Assembly (NCBI GenBank): GCA_028716845.1
Contig: JAQUPF010000014.1
Span: forward strand, 1 to 56,599
Source: a bacterium
GTDB taxonomy: Bacteria; Auribacterota; Tritonobacteria; UBA1439
Direction: 5' to 3'
Length of the DNA stretch: 56,599 nt
Part shown: positions 44,077 to 52,716 of the stretch, piece by piece
Layout of the letters: the number at the start of each line of letters is the position of its first letter
Position numbering within the stretch: the first letter of the stretch is position 1
Position numbers and translations under genes: made by a program
Notes under the pieces: generated by a model
What the model saw: the letters and a program-made list of their open reading frames with translations, nothing else
Database searches by the model: none
What the model was told of the DNA's origin: nothing

Positions 44077-45362
44077 GCGGCCGCCGGCGCGTCGTCGTCA
44101 CGGGGATGGGCCTCGTCACGCCGCTCGGGATCGGGATCGAGCCGAACTGGGACGCGCTTGCCGCCGGAAGGTCCGGCGTCGGCCCGCTCACGCACTTCGA
44201 CGCCTCCGGCTTCCCGACGAGGATCGCCGGGGAGGTGCGGGGCTTCGACGCGGCCGCGCTCATCGGCGACCGCCCCGACATCCCCTCGCTCGGCACCCAC
44301 ACGAAGTTCGCCCTCGCGGCCGCGAGGCTCGCGGCGGAGGACGCGGGCCTTCCCGGCCGTGCCTCCGATCCGGAACGCACCGGCGTCTACCTCGGCTGCG
44401 GCGAGGGCGACCCGAGCTTCCTCTGGCTCGCGAGCCGCGTCGCCGAGTCGCTCGACGACGGCGAGGTCCGCATGGAGACGTTCCTCCGGCGGGGGCTCGA
44501 GCTGCTCGATTCCGCGAGGGACATCGAGTACGAGCCGAACAAGCCCGTCTACCACATCGCGAACGAGTTCGACGCCCTCGGCCCGAACTCCAACTGCCTC
44601 ACCGCCTGCGCCGCGAGCGCGCAGGCGATCGGGGAGGCCTCGTGGGCGATCGTCAGGGGCGAGGCGGACGTCATGTTCTCGGGGGGGGCGCACTCGATGA
44701 TCCACCCGTGGGGGCTGGCGGGATTCAGCCTCCTCACGGCCATCTCGCGGCGCAACGACGAGCCGGAGCGGGCGAGTCGCCCCTTCGACGCGCGCCGGGA
44801 CGGCTTCGTGGTTTCGGAAGGGTCGGGGATCCTCATCCTCGAGGAGGAGGGGCACGCCCGTGCGCGAGGCGCGCGGATCCACGGGGAGATCATCGGCTAC
44901 GGCTGTTCTTCGGACGCCTTCCGGATCACCGACACCCACCCCGAGGGGCGGGGGGCCGCCCAGGCGATGGAAAACGCCCTCCGCGACGCCGGGATCGGCC
45001 CCTGCGACGTCGACTACATCAACGCGCACGGCACATCGACTGAGGTGAACGACCGTGTCGAGACGCTCGCCGTCAAAAACGTCTTCGGCGACCGCGCGCG
45101 GCGCCTCCCCGTGACGTCGAGCAAGTCGATGACGGGGCACCTCATCGCCGCGGCCGGCGCCGTCGAGGCGGCCTTCTGCCTCCTCACGATCAACCGCGGC
45201 CTCATCACGCCGACGATCAACTACGAGTATCCCGATCCGGGCTGCGATCTCGACTACGTGCCGAACAGGGCCCGGGAGGCCCGCGTGGAGATCGCGCTCT
45301 CGAACTCGTTCGGCTTCGGCGGGCAGAACGTCTGCCTCGTCATATCGCGATACCCCCGATGA
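44073..45362 (+). CDS. FabF-like beta-ketoacyl synthase (complete triad)
   Basis: A 429-aa condensing enzyme. All residues of an active KAS II are in place: Cys179 in TACAASAQAIGEA, His319 in NAHGTST, Lys351 and His356 in SSKSMTGHLIAAAG, and the gate NSFGFGGQN. An insertion of about 60 residues (115-165, rich in Glu/Arg) precedes the active-site Cys and is longer than in E. coli FabF, so the substrate pocket may differ. It would elongate an acyl chain by two carbons from a malonyl-thioester. It overlaps both neighbours by 4 bp. No acyl carrier protein gene is nearby. Confidence 0.9.
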   Translation: MSGRRRVVVTGMGLVTPLGIGIEPNWDALAAGRSGVGPLTHFDASGFPTRIAGEVRGFDAAALIGDRPDIPSLGTHTKFALAAARLAAEDAGLPGRASDPERTGVYLGCGEGDPSFLWLASRVAESLDDGEVRMETFLRRGLELLDSARDIEYEPNKPVYHIANEFDALGPNSNCLTACAASAQAIGEASWAIVRGEADVMFSGGAHSMIHPWGLAGFSLLTAISRRNDEPERASRPFDARRDGFVVSEGSGILILEEEGHARARGARIHGEIIGYGCSSDAFRITDTHPEGRGAAQAMENALRDAGIGPCDVDYINAHGTSTEVNDRVETLAVKNVFGDRARRLPVTSSKSMTGHLIAAAGAVEAAFCLLTINRGLITPTINYEYPDPGCDLDYVPNRAREARVEIALSNSFGFGGQNVCLVISRYPR

Positions 45363-46207
45363 GCCCGACCATCGAGATCGACGGCATCCGGTACGAGACG
45401 CTCCCGCTCATCCAGCGGATCGTCAACCGCGCCGTCATCAATCCGCTCATCAACTACATCGTCCCCGCGCGGGTGCTGCGCGATTTCCTGCGCGGGAGCG
45501 GGAGCCCGCTCGTCCTCGAATCGATCATGCGGCCCGGCGGCTGGCGCGCCATGAAGATCACCTACGAGAACGGCGAGCCGACCGGCTTCGTCGACAGGCG
45601 GATCCTCAAGGACGCGATCCTCACGCTGAGCGCCCGGAACCGCCGGCGCATGGCGGTGCGGTCGATCGGGAAGCTCATCGAGCGGTACAGCACGGGCGGC
45701 GACGTCCATATCGTCGGCATCGGGACGGGGCCCGGCTTCAACGTGCTCGAGGCGATGGTGGACGCGAAGACGGACCGGGTGTTCGCGTACTGCATCGACG
45801 AGGACACGGACGCGTTTTCGTTCGGGGAGAAATTGGCGGAGCGGATGGGATTGCGGGGAAGGGTGCGGTACATCGCCGGCAACGCGATCAATCTCGAACA
45901 CCTGCTGGACGTCGTGCCGCACATCGTCAAGATGGTGGGCATCCTGGAGTACCTCACGGACGACCAGGTGCGGGCCCTCCTGCGGGTGAGCCACCGGGCG
46001 CTGCCGCGGGGCGGCAGCGTCCTGGTCAACAGCATGATCTCGAGCCACGGCGTCGACCGATACCTCCGGCGGGTCTTCAACTGGCATCTGAACTACCGTT
46101 CGCCCGAGGCCATCATGCGGCTCTTCGAGGAGAGCGGGTTCGGCAATTGCAGCGTGCGCTCCGACCCGCTCGGCGTCTACGGCATCATCGACGCCTCGAA
46201 GCGGTAG
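45359..46207 (+). CDS. SAM-dependent methyltransferase in the ketosynthase operon
   Basis: A 282-aa protein. Residues about 115-230 form a class I methyltransferase fold with VHIVGIGTGPGFNVLEAM (motif I), AYCIDEDTDAF (motif II) and IVKMVGILEYLTDDQ (motif IV). The N-terminal ~110 residues are helical and specific to this protein. The ATGA overlap with the ketosynthase gene suggests that it methylates the operon's product or an intermediate, at O or C. The terminal YGIIDASKR is typical of related polyketide-associated methyltransferases only in a general way; the assignment to that role is inference. Confidence 0.75.
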   Translation: MSPTIEIDGIRYETLPLIQRIVNRAVINPLINYIVPARVLRDFLRGSGSPLVLESIMRPGGWRAMKITYENGEPTGFVDRRILKDAILTLSARNRRRMAVRSIGKLIERYSTGGDVHIVGIGTGPGFNVLEAMVDAKTDRVFAYCIDEDTDAFSFGEKLAERMGLRGRVRYIAGNAINLEHLLDVVPHIVKMVGILEYLTDDQVRALLRVSHRALPRGGSVLVNSMISSHGVDRYLRRVFNWHLNYRSPEAIMRLFEESGFGNCSVRSDPLGVYGIIDASKR

Positions 46208-46257
46208 CCTCCGCCCCCCGCCCCCTGACGACGAACCCCGCCGAGGGGAAAGGCGTT

Positions 46258-47961
46258 ATGCTGACGGCCATGCTCACGCCCGTTCTGTACCGCGTGACGA
46301 GGATCCAGGGGGGGCGCGCGCTGCGCGCCTTTGACCGCCGCACCGCCCGCTGCGCCGACACGCAGCGGCGCGTCCTCCGGGAGAAGGTCGCGCGGGCGGC
46401 GGGGACCGCCTACGGCCGCCGCCACCGGTTCTCCTCGATCAGGACGCCCGACGACTACCGCGCCGCCGTCCCGATCGTCGACTACGAGGCGCTCCGCCCC
46501 TGGGTCGAGCGGATCCTCCGCGGCGAGCGCGACGTCCTCTTCCCCGCCGGGGACGGGCTGCTGATGTTCGCCATGACGAGCGGCACCACCGGGACGCCGA
46601 AATACGTCCCCGTCACCCGCCCGTACTGTCGGGAGCTGCAGCGGGGCAACTTCGTCTGGGGGGTCCGCGTCATCGGGGACCATCCCGGCGCGATCGCCGG
46701 CAAGATCCTCCACATCGTCTCGCCGAGCCGCGAGTGCGACGGTCCCGGCGGGGTGCCGTGCGGCGCCGCCACCGGACTCGTCGCCGAGTCGCAGCGGGCG
46801 ATCGCCCGGATCAAGTACGCGATCCCGCTGCCGGTCTTCCGGATCCCCGACTACGCGGCGAAGTACTACTGCATCCTCCGGCTCGCCCTCCGCGAGCGGA
46901 TCAGCCTCGCCATCGCCGCCAACCCGAGCACGCTCGTCTCCCTCGCCGACTGCCTCTCGCGGAACGCCGAGCGCCTCATCAGGGACGTGCGCGACGGGAC
47001 CCTCTCCGCGGACGCGGCGATCGACCCGGCCGTCCGGTCGGCCGTCGCGCGCCGATGCCGCCCCGACCGGCCCCGCGCCGCCGCCCTCGATCGCGCGTGC
47101 GCGCGGCGCGGGACGCTCCTGCCGGTCGACGCCTGGCCCGACCTGCGCGTCCTGAGCTGCTGGACCGGCGGCACGCTCACCCCCTGGCTCGACCTCGTCC
47201 GGCGCTCCTGGGGCGACGCCCCGCTGCGCGACCCGGGGCTCATCGCCTCCGAGGGGAGAATGACCATTCCCCTCGAGGACGGCGGGCGCGGCGGCGTCCT
47301 CGACGTCGCCAGCCACTTCTTCGAGTTCATCCCGTACGGGGGCGGCGGCGCGCGCACCCTCCTCGCCCACGAGCTCGAGGAGGGGGGGACCTACTTCCTC
47401 ATCATGACGACGTCGTCGGGCTTCTTCCGGTACAATATCTCCGACGTGGTCCGGGTGAACGGCTTCCACGGCGACACGCCGATCGTGCAGTTCCTGCACA
47501 AGGGGAGCAGGATCAGTTCCCTCACCGGCGAGAAGCTCTCGGAGCACCAGGTGGTGGAGGCGTTCCGCGCGTGCGAGCGGCAGCTCGCCTTCGAGGTGCC
47601 GCAGTTCACCGTCTGCCCGGGCTGGGGCGAGCCGCCGCGGTACGTGATCCTCCTCGAGGACCGGCGCGACGGCCTCTTCGCGGGCGGCCGCCTCCTCGAC
47701 GCGATCGCCGAGCAGTTCGACCGGGAGCTCCGGGAGCGCAACATGGAATACGGGGGCAAGCGCGATTCAGGCCGCCTGGGACCGCCGGCGGCGCGCCTCG
47801 TGCAGGAGGGGTCGTTCGACGGGGAGCGCGCGGCCCGGATCTGCAGGAGCGGGGGGCGCATGGAGCAGTACAAGCACGCCTACCTGAACCCCTCCCTCGA
47901 CCACTGCTCCCGGTTCCGGCTCGTCGACGGGGACGAGGTGCCGGCGGGGAGGTGCGCGTGA
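46258..47961 (+). CDS. GH3-family acyl-adenylating enzyme
   Basis: A 567-aa member of the GH3 family, first known as plant acyl-acid-amido synthetases, which activate a carboxylic acid with ATP and join it to an amino acid. ATP-binding motif TSGTTGTPKYVPVT is at 107-120. FFRYNISDVVRV replaces the plant YRVGDV segment, with LSSLTGEKLSE-type residues after it (ISSLTGEKLSE). Bacterial members are little studied. In this operon it could release or amidate the ketosynthase product. GAGGGG lies about 9 nt before the ATG. It overlaps the next gene by 4 bp (GTGA). Confidence 0.85.
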   Translation: MLTAMLTPVLYRVTRIQGGRALRAFDRRTARCADTQRRVLREKVARAAGTAYGRRHRFSSIRTPDDYRAAVPIVDYEALRPWVERILRGERDVLFPAGDGLLMFAMTSGTTGTPKYVPVTRPYCRELQRGNFVWGVRVIGDHPGAIAGKILHIVSPSRECDGPGGVPCGAATGLVAESQRAIARIKYAIPLPVFRIPDYAAKYYCILRLALRERISLAIAANPSTLVSLADCLSRNAERLIRDVRDGTLSADAAIDPAVRSAVARRCRPDRPRAAALDRACARRGTLLPVDAWPDLRVLSCWTGGTLTPWLDLVRRSWGDAPLRDPGLIASEGRMTIPLEDGGRGGVLDVASHFFEFIPYGGGGARTLLAHELEEGGTYFLIMTTSSGFFRYNISDVVRVNGFHGDTPIVQFLHKGSRISSLTGEKLSEHQVVEAFRACERQLAFEVPQFTVCPGWGEPPRYVILLEDRRDGLFAGGRLLDAIAEQFDRELRERNMEYGGKRDSGRLGPPAARLVQEGSFDGERAARICRSGGRMEQYKHAYLNPSLDHCSRFRLVDGDEVPAGRCA

Positions 47962-48701
47962 GGGGGGCGTTCGCCGCGCTCGCCGCCGCCGCCTCGATCG
48001 CGTCCGCGGCCGCGCCGGGGGAGGGAGACCTCATCCCCATGCTGCGGGCGGCCCGCGCGCACGGCGAGTCCCTCGAGGACTACACGGCCGTCTTCCACAA
48101 GCAGCAGCGGGTCGGGGGGACGCTCCACGCCGAGGAGAAGATCCTGTTCAAGTTCAGGAAGCCGTTCATGGTGTACATGAAGTGGCTCGATGGCGCGCAC
48201 GCGGGGAGGGAGGCGCTGTTCGTCCGGGGCGAGCACGGCGACCGGCTGCTCGTCCACCCGGGCGGCCTGATGAACCTGTTCGCCCCGACCGTCTCGCTCG
48301 ATCCGCGGGGCATGCTCGCCATGCGGGGGAACCTGCGCCCGATCACCGAGGCGGGCATCCTGAACGCCGTCAACCTGCTCCTCGAGGTCTGCGAGTCCGC
48401 CGCGCGGCGCGGCGATCTCGACGTGCGCGACCTCGGCCCGGGGGAGGCGGACGGACGGCCGACGCGCCGCTTCGAGCGGATCCTGCCGCGGAAGGACGGC
48501 TACCCCGCGCACAGGACGCTCATCGAAATGGACGCGGAGACGGGGCTGCCCCTCTCCGTCGAGAGCTACGGCTGGGAGGGGGAGCTGCTCGAGAAATACC
48601 GCTGGCGCGACCTCCGGTCCGACACCGGACTCGGCACGCGGGACTTCGACCGATCGAACAGGGAGTACGGGTTCGGCTACATTGTCGCGCCGATCCCCTA
48701 G
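47958..48701 (+). CDS. Exported LolA-like / DUF1571-type protein
   Basis: A 247-aa protein with a signal peptide (MRGAFAALAAAASIASAAA) and no lipobox. The mature part begins with a helix and YTAVFHKQQRVGGTLHAEEKILFKFRKPF, followed by beta strands MVYMKWLDG and REALFVRG and a late LIEMDAETGLPLSVESYGWEG. This order of YTA-F-Q, half-barrel strands and D-x-x-T-G-L is typical of LolA-like outer-membrane lipid carriers and of DUF1571 proteins. It is likely to shuttle a lipid through the periplasm. LolA-like genes also occur in aryl polyene clusters, which supports a lipid product for this operon. Confidence 0.72.
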   Translation: MRGAFAALAAAASIASAAAPGEGDLIPMLRAARAHGESLEDYTAVFHKQQRVGGTLHAEEKILFKFRKPFMVYMKWLDGAHAGREALFVRGEHGDRLLVHPGGLMNLFAPTVSLDPRGMLAMRGNLRPITEAGILNAVNLLLEVCESAARRGDLDVRDLGPGEADGRPTRRFERILPRKDGYPAHRTLIEMDAETGLPLSVESYGWEGELLEKYRWRDLRSDTGLGTRDFDRSNREYGFGYIVAPIP

Positions 48702-48704
48702 ACG

Positions 48705-49859
48705 ATGAGAATACTGAAGATCATCGTCCGCCGCGTCCGCCTGCCCCTCAGGAGCGAGTTCAGGCACGCGGGGGCGGCGCGGAAGGCGACTGAGAACGTC
48801 GTGGTGGAGGCGGTCACGGACGGCGGCCTCGCCGGCTTCGGCGAGGGCGTCCCGCGCCCGTACGTGACCGGGGAAACGGCGGAGTCCGCCGCCGCCGCCC
48901 TCGAGCGGATGGACTACTCGTTCCTCTCGGGGGGGTGGGGGACGGCCGCCGAGGGGGTGCGCGCGCTCGACGAATGGGAGGGCGGCGCGACCCGCGAGGG
49001 GACCGTCTTCCCCGGCGCCGCCCGCTGCGCGCTCGGCCTCGCCCTCCTCGACGCCGTCGGGAGGACGGCCGGGGAGGGGGTCACCGCCCTCGCGCGGCCG
49101 TTCAGGCGGGGCGCCGTCCGGACAGGCCGCGTCCGGTACAGCGCCGTCTGTTCCGCCTCGTCGATGCCGGCGGCGGCCGCCCGGCTCGCCGCGTTCAGGC
49201 TCTACGGCTTCGGCGCGGTCAAGTTGAAGGTCGGCGGCGGCCGCGACGAGGCGCTCGTGCGGATGGCGCGGCTGCTGCTGGGGCCCCGGGTCGACATCAG
49301 GGTGGACGCGAACGGCGCCTGGGACACGGCGGCGGCGATGCGCCTCATCCCCGCGCTCGAGCGGTACGGCATCTCGTCGGTCGAGGAGCCGCTTTCGCCG
49401 GGGTGCAGGGGGGACCTCCCCCGGCTCGCGGCGGGGGTCCGGGTGCCCATCATGCTCGACGAGTCCGTCTGCGACGCGGCGGACGCGGCGCGGGCGCTGG
49501 ACAGCGGCGCGTGCCGGCTCGTGAACATCCGGCTGTCGAAGTGCGGCGGCCTCCTCGCCTCCCTCCGCCTCGCCCGCCTCCTCGAGGAGCGGGGCGCGGG
49601 GTACCAGCTCGGCTGCCAGGTGGGGGAGAGCGGGATCCTCTCCGCGGCGGGGCGGCACTTCGCCTCCCTCGCCCCCGGACTGCTCCACGCCGAGGGGTCC
49701 TACGACCGGCATATCCTCGCGAGGAATCCGGTCAGGGAGAAGCTCACGTTCGGGTACGGCGGCTGGGCCCCGCCGCTCGGCGGGCCGGGGCTCGGCGTCA
49801 CGGTCGACCGCGGGGCCCTCGACGCCCTCACCGCGCGGAGGATCGAGATCGACCTCTGA
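48705..49859 (+). CDS. Enolase-superfamily enzyme (muconate-lactonizing/dipeptide epimerase type)
   Basis: A 384-aa protein with an N-terminal capping domain (1-125) and a barrel. Catalytic Lys173 and Lys175 lie in KLKVG. The metal ligands are Asp201 (DANGAW), Glu227 (EEP) and Asp252 (DES), with a second acid/base Lys279 in SKCGG on the other face. This Lys-x-Lys plus opposite Lys pattern is that of the MLE subgroup: o-succinylbenzoate synthase, dipeptide epimerase, cycloisomerase. The substrate is unknown. An epimerase acting on an amino-acid adduct would suit a GH3 partner, but this is inference. It starts 3 bp after the LolA-like gene. Confidence 0.85.
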   Translation: MRILKIIVRRVRLPLRSEFRHAGAARKATENVVVEAVTDGGLAGFGEGVPRPYVTGETAESAAAALERMDYSFLSGGWGTAAEGVRALDEWEGGATREGTVFPGAARCALGLALLDAVGRTAGEGVTALARPFRRGAVRTGRVRYSAVCSASSMPAAAARLAAFRLYGFGAVKLKVGGGRDEALVRMARLLLGPRVDIRVDANGAWDTAAAMRLIPALERYGISSVEEPLSPGCRGDLPRLAAGVRVPIMLDESVCDAADAARALDSGACRLVNIRLSKCGGLLASLRLARLLEERGAGYQLGCQVGESGILSAAGRHFASLAPGLLHAEGSYDRHILARNPVREKLTFGYGGWAPPLGGPGLGVTVDRGALDALTARRIEIDL

Positions 49860-49893
49860 GGCGCGCCGCGGCCGCATCCGGGAGGAACGCACG

Positions 49894-50739
49894 ATGGACA
49901 TGCAGGAGACACATCCCGTCGTCGGGGAGGCCGTCCTCGACGACGGCGCGGCGCTCCGCTACAGGGACTGGCGGCCGGACAATCCGCGGGGGACGATCGT
50001 CTGCGCCCACGGCATCCGCAGCCATGGCGCCTGGTATCTCGAGTCCTGCGCCCGCCTCTGCGGGCGCGGATGGCGGGTGCTGTTCCCCGACCGCCGCGGA
50101 TCCGGCCTCAACAGGGACAGGGCGGACGGACTGGAGCGGTGGGAGCGGTGGCGCAGGGACCTCGAGCAGTTCGTGGCGCTCGCCGAGGCGGAACTGCCCG
50201 GCAAGCCCGTCCACCTCCTCGGCATCTCCTGGGGCGCCCGCCTGGTCGCGGTCATCGCAGCGGGGGGCGCGCCGGTCAGGGGCGCGGTCTTCTCGACGCC
50301 GGGCCTCGTCTCCCTCGCCGGCTACACCGCATGGAGGAAGGTCGCCGTCGCCGCCGCCCTCCTCGCAGGGGGAAGGCGGATGTTCGCCATCCCGCTCGAG
50401 GACCCGGCGATGTTCACCGACGACCCGGACGAGCGCAACTACATCGAGGAGGACGCCTTCGGCCTCCGGACGGTGACGGCGCGGTTCCTGTACGAGAGCA
50501 GGGAACTGGAGCGACGGGCGCGCGCCGCCTTCCGGCGGATCCCCGTCCCGGTGCTCCTCCTGCTCGCCGGGAGGGACCGGATCATCGACAACGAGGGGGT
50601 GCGGGCCCTCTTCGCCGCCTGCGCGAGCCCCGACAAGGTCCTCAAGGTGTACGAGCGGGCCCGCCACACGCTCGAGTTCGACGCGTGCCGCGAAGAGTAC
50701 ATCGAGGACCTCGGGAACTGGTTTGACGCCCGCGCGTGA
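49894..50739 (+). CDS. Alpha/beta hydrolase (monoacylglycerol lipase-like)
   Basis: A 281-aa alpha/beta-hydrolase with oxyanion segment VCAHGIRSHGAWY, nucleophile serine in LLGISWGARL (about residue 108), a late Asp in LLLAGRDRIIDNEGV and catalytic His in ARHTLEFD. No signal peptide is present, so it is cytoplasmic. Serine hydrolases in lipid or polyketide operons often act as thioesterases or lipases. It lies 34 bp after the enolase-superfamily gene and 19 bp before the next gene. Confidence 0.84.
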   Translation: MDMQETHPVVGEAVLDDGAALRYRDWRPDNPRGTIVCAHGIRSHGAWYLESCARLCGRGWRVLFPDRRGSGLNRDRADGLERWERWRRDLEQFVALAEAELPGKPVHLLGISWGARLVAVIAAGGAPVRGAVFSTPGLVSLAGYTAWRKVAVAAALLAGGRRMFAIPLEDPAMFTDDPDERNYIEEDAFGLRTVTARFLYESRELERRARAAFRRIPVPVLLLLAGRDRIIDNEGVRALFAACASPDKVLKVYERARHTLEFDACREEYIEDLGNWFDARA

Positions 50740-50758
50740 GGGCGGGGGAGGAGGACGG

Positions 50759-51757
50759 ATGAAGGCGCTGGTGACGGGGGCGACCGGCTGCGTCGGGAGC
50801 GGCCTCGCCGAGCTGCTCGTCTCGCGCGGGCACGGGGTGCGGGCGCTCGTCCGGCGCGGATCGGACACGGCCTTCCTGCGGTCGCTCGGCGCGGAGCTCC
50901 GGGAGGGGGATCTCGCCGACGCGGCGTCGCTCGCCGGGGCGGTCGAGGGGATCGAAGTCGTCTTCCACTGCGCCGCCCAGGTGAGCGACTGGGCGGGCCT
51001 GGAGGAGATGCGGCTCGTGAACGTGCGCGGCCTGGAACTGCTCCTCCAGGCCTCCGCGGCCGCGGGCGTGCGACGGTTCGTGTACATGAGCTCCATGGTG
51101 GTCCTCGGGATGGGGCGGCAGGAGAACCTCGACGAGTCGGCGCCGTTCGTCCGCACCGGCGACAACTACAACACGACGAAGATTAAGGCGGAGCGGCTCC
51201 TCTGGTCCTTTTCCCGCTCGCGCGGCCTCCCGGTCACGGTCATCCGGGCCCCGTACGTCTACGGCCCCCGCGACCGGCAGATGTTCCCGCGCATCCTCGC
51301 CTACCTGCGGAACGGGCGGTACGCCTATGTCGCGGGCGGCCGGAACCCGTTCACCCTCGTCTATGCCGGGAACCTCGCCGAGGGGCTGCGCAGGGCGGCC
51401 GAGGCGCCGGCCGCGGCCGGCCAGGTCTACAACATCACGGACGGGGCGGCGGTGACCCGGCGGGAGCTCATCGAGCGGATCGCCGACGGCTTCGGCCTGC
51501 CGCGGCCGCGGAAGAACATCCCGTACCCCCTCGCGGCGGCCGTCTGCGCCGTCTGCGAGCTCGCGGCGAAACTCCTGCGGCTCCGGACGCCCCCGATCCT
51601 CAACCGCTTCCGGCTCAAGTTCATGCACACCCACCTTACCTTCGACATATCGAAGGCCCGGCGGGAGATCGGCTACGAGCCCCCGGTCCCGTTCGAGGCC
51701 GCGCTGCGCGAGACGATCGAATGGTTCAAGTCGCACGAGGGGGAGGGCGGCGCATGA
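50759..51757 (+). CDS. NAD(P)-dependent extended short-chain dehydrogenase (3-beta-HSD/OleD-like)
   Basis: A 332-aa extended SDR. The cofactor motif is VTGATGCVGSGLAE, with the DL-x-D-x-x-S-L pattern (GDLADAASL), the MSSMVVLG strand, and the catalytic pair in YNTTK. The RAPYVYGPRDRQMFPR segment and a later TFDISKARREIGYEPPVPF match the 3-beta-hydroxysteroid dehydrogenase/OleD branch, whose OleD members reduce beta-keto acids in olefin synthesis. Reduction of the ketosynthase product is thus a reasonable inference. GGGAGGAGG precedes the ATG, and the stop overlaps the next start (ATGA). Confidence 0.85.
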   Translation: MKALVTGATGCVGSGLAELLVSRGHGVRALVRRGSDTAFLRSLGAELREGDLADAASLAGAVEGIEVVFHCAAQVSDWAGLEEMRLVNVRGLELLLQASAAAGVRRFVYMSSMVVLGMGRQENLDESAPFVRTGDNYNTTKIKAERLLWSFSRSRGLPVTVIRAPYVYGPRDRQMFPRILAYLRNGRYAYVAGGRNPFTLVYAGNLAEGLRRAAEAPAAAGQVYNITDGAAVTRRELIERIADGFGLPRPRKNIPYPLAAAVCAVCELAAKLLRLRTPPILNRFRLKFMHTHLTFDISKARREIGYEPPVPFEAALRETIEWFKSHEGEGGA

Positions 51758-52716
51758 TCCTCGTCACCGGCGCGAACGGCTACATCGGCACGCACCTCGT
51801 CGAGCGCCTCTGCGGCGGGGGGGAGGCGGTCCGCGCCCTCGTGCGGACCGGCTGCGCCGACGGCGAGCGGCGCCTCCTCGCGGCGCTCGGGGCGGAGGTC
51901 ATCGAGGCCGACCTGGATGACCCCGCCGCCCTCATGCGGGCGCTCGAGGGGGCCCGGTCGGTCGCGCACCTCGTCGGGAGCATCGAGCGCCCGCCGCGGG
52001 GCGGCTACCGCGGCATGCACACGCTCGCGACGCGGCGCCTCGTCGCCGCGTTCCGCGCGGCCCTCCCGGCGTCGCGGAAGACGCGGCCGGGGAGCCGGCC
52101 GCCGACCCCGGGGCGCCTGGTGTACCTGAGCGCGCTCGGCGCCTCGCCGTCGGCGGGCAACCTCTACTCGAGGACGAAAGGGGAGGCAGAGGAGGAGATC
52201 AGGCGGGCGGGCCTCCCGCACGTCATCATCCGCTCGTCGCTCGTCTTCGGGCGCCGCGTGGGGAGGCGCGACAGCAAGATCATCCGGAAGCTCGCCGCCC
52301 TCGCCGCCGAGCGGCGGGCGGTCCCGATCATCGGGTCGGGCGGCAACCGCATCCAGCCGATCTTCATCGGCGACCTCGTCACCTGCATGACCGCGGCGCT
52401 CACCGGCGGCGGCGGGGAGGGCGGCACGTGGGAGGCGGGGGGGCCCGAGGCGATGACGCTCCGCGAGATGGTCGAGCGGCTGCTCCGCGTCATGGGCCTC
52501 CGGCGGAGGATTGTCGGCATCCCGTATCCCGCCGCCTACGCCCTCGGCCTCGCCGCCCGCGCCCTCCGGCGCGAGGGGCGGATCAACCTGGAACAGGTGC
52601 GGATGAGCCGGTATGATAGTATCTGCATCGACAACCGCGCCCCGCTCCTCTGCGGCGGCCGGCTCGTCGGGTTCGAGGAGGGGATGCGCGACGCGGCGTG
52701 GGGGGCCGGGGGATGA
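51754..52716 (+). CDS. Atypical short-chain dehydrogenase (NAD(P)-binding, NDUFA9-like)
   Basis: A 320-aa Rossmann protein. The cofactor motif is VTGANGYIGTHLVERL. ADLDDPAALMRAL, VYLSALGAS, YSRTKGEAEEEIR and IRSSLVFGR follow the pattern of atypical SDRs of the NDUFA9/complex I assembly branch, here with Y-x-x-T-K partly kept (LYSRTKGE). Members bind NADPH and often act on lipids or quinones. A C-terminal Ala/Gly/Arg-rich tail follows. It overlaps the preceding SDR and the following hydrolase gene by 4 bp each. A redundant or sequential reductive step with the previous SDR is possible. Confidence 0.82.
   Translation: MILVTGANGYIGTHLVERLCGGGEAVRALVRTGCADGERRLLAALGAEVIEADLDDPAALMRALEGARSVAHLVGSIERPPRGGYRGMHTLATRRLVAAFRAALPASRKTRPGSRPPTPGRLVYLSALGASPSAGNLYSRTKGEAEEEIRRAGLPHVIIRSSLVFGRRVGRRDSKIIRKLAALAAERRAVPIIGSGGNRIQPIFIGDLVTCMTAALTGGGGEGGTWEAGGPEAMTLREMVERLLRVMGLRRRIVGIPYPAAYALGLAARALRREGRINLEQVRMSRYDSICIDNRAPLLCGGRLVGFEEGMRDAAWGAGG

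Noticed and set aside
47880-49901. Minus-strand frame of 673 codons across the LolA-like and enolase-superfamily genes
   Set aside because: Antisense shadow of two recognised genes.
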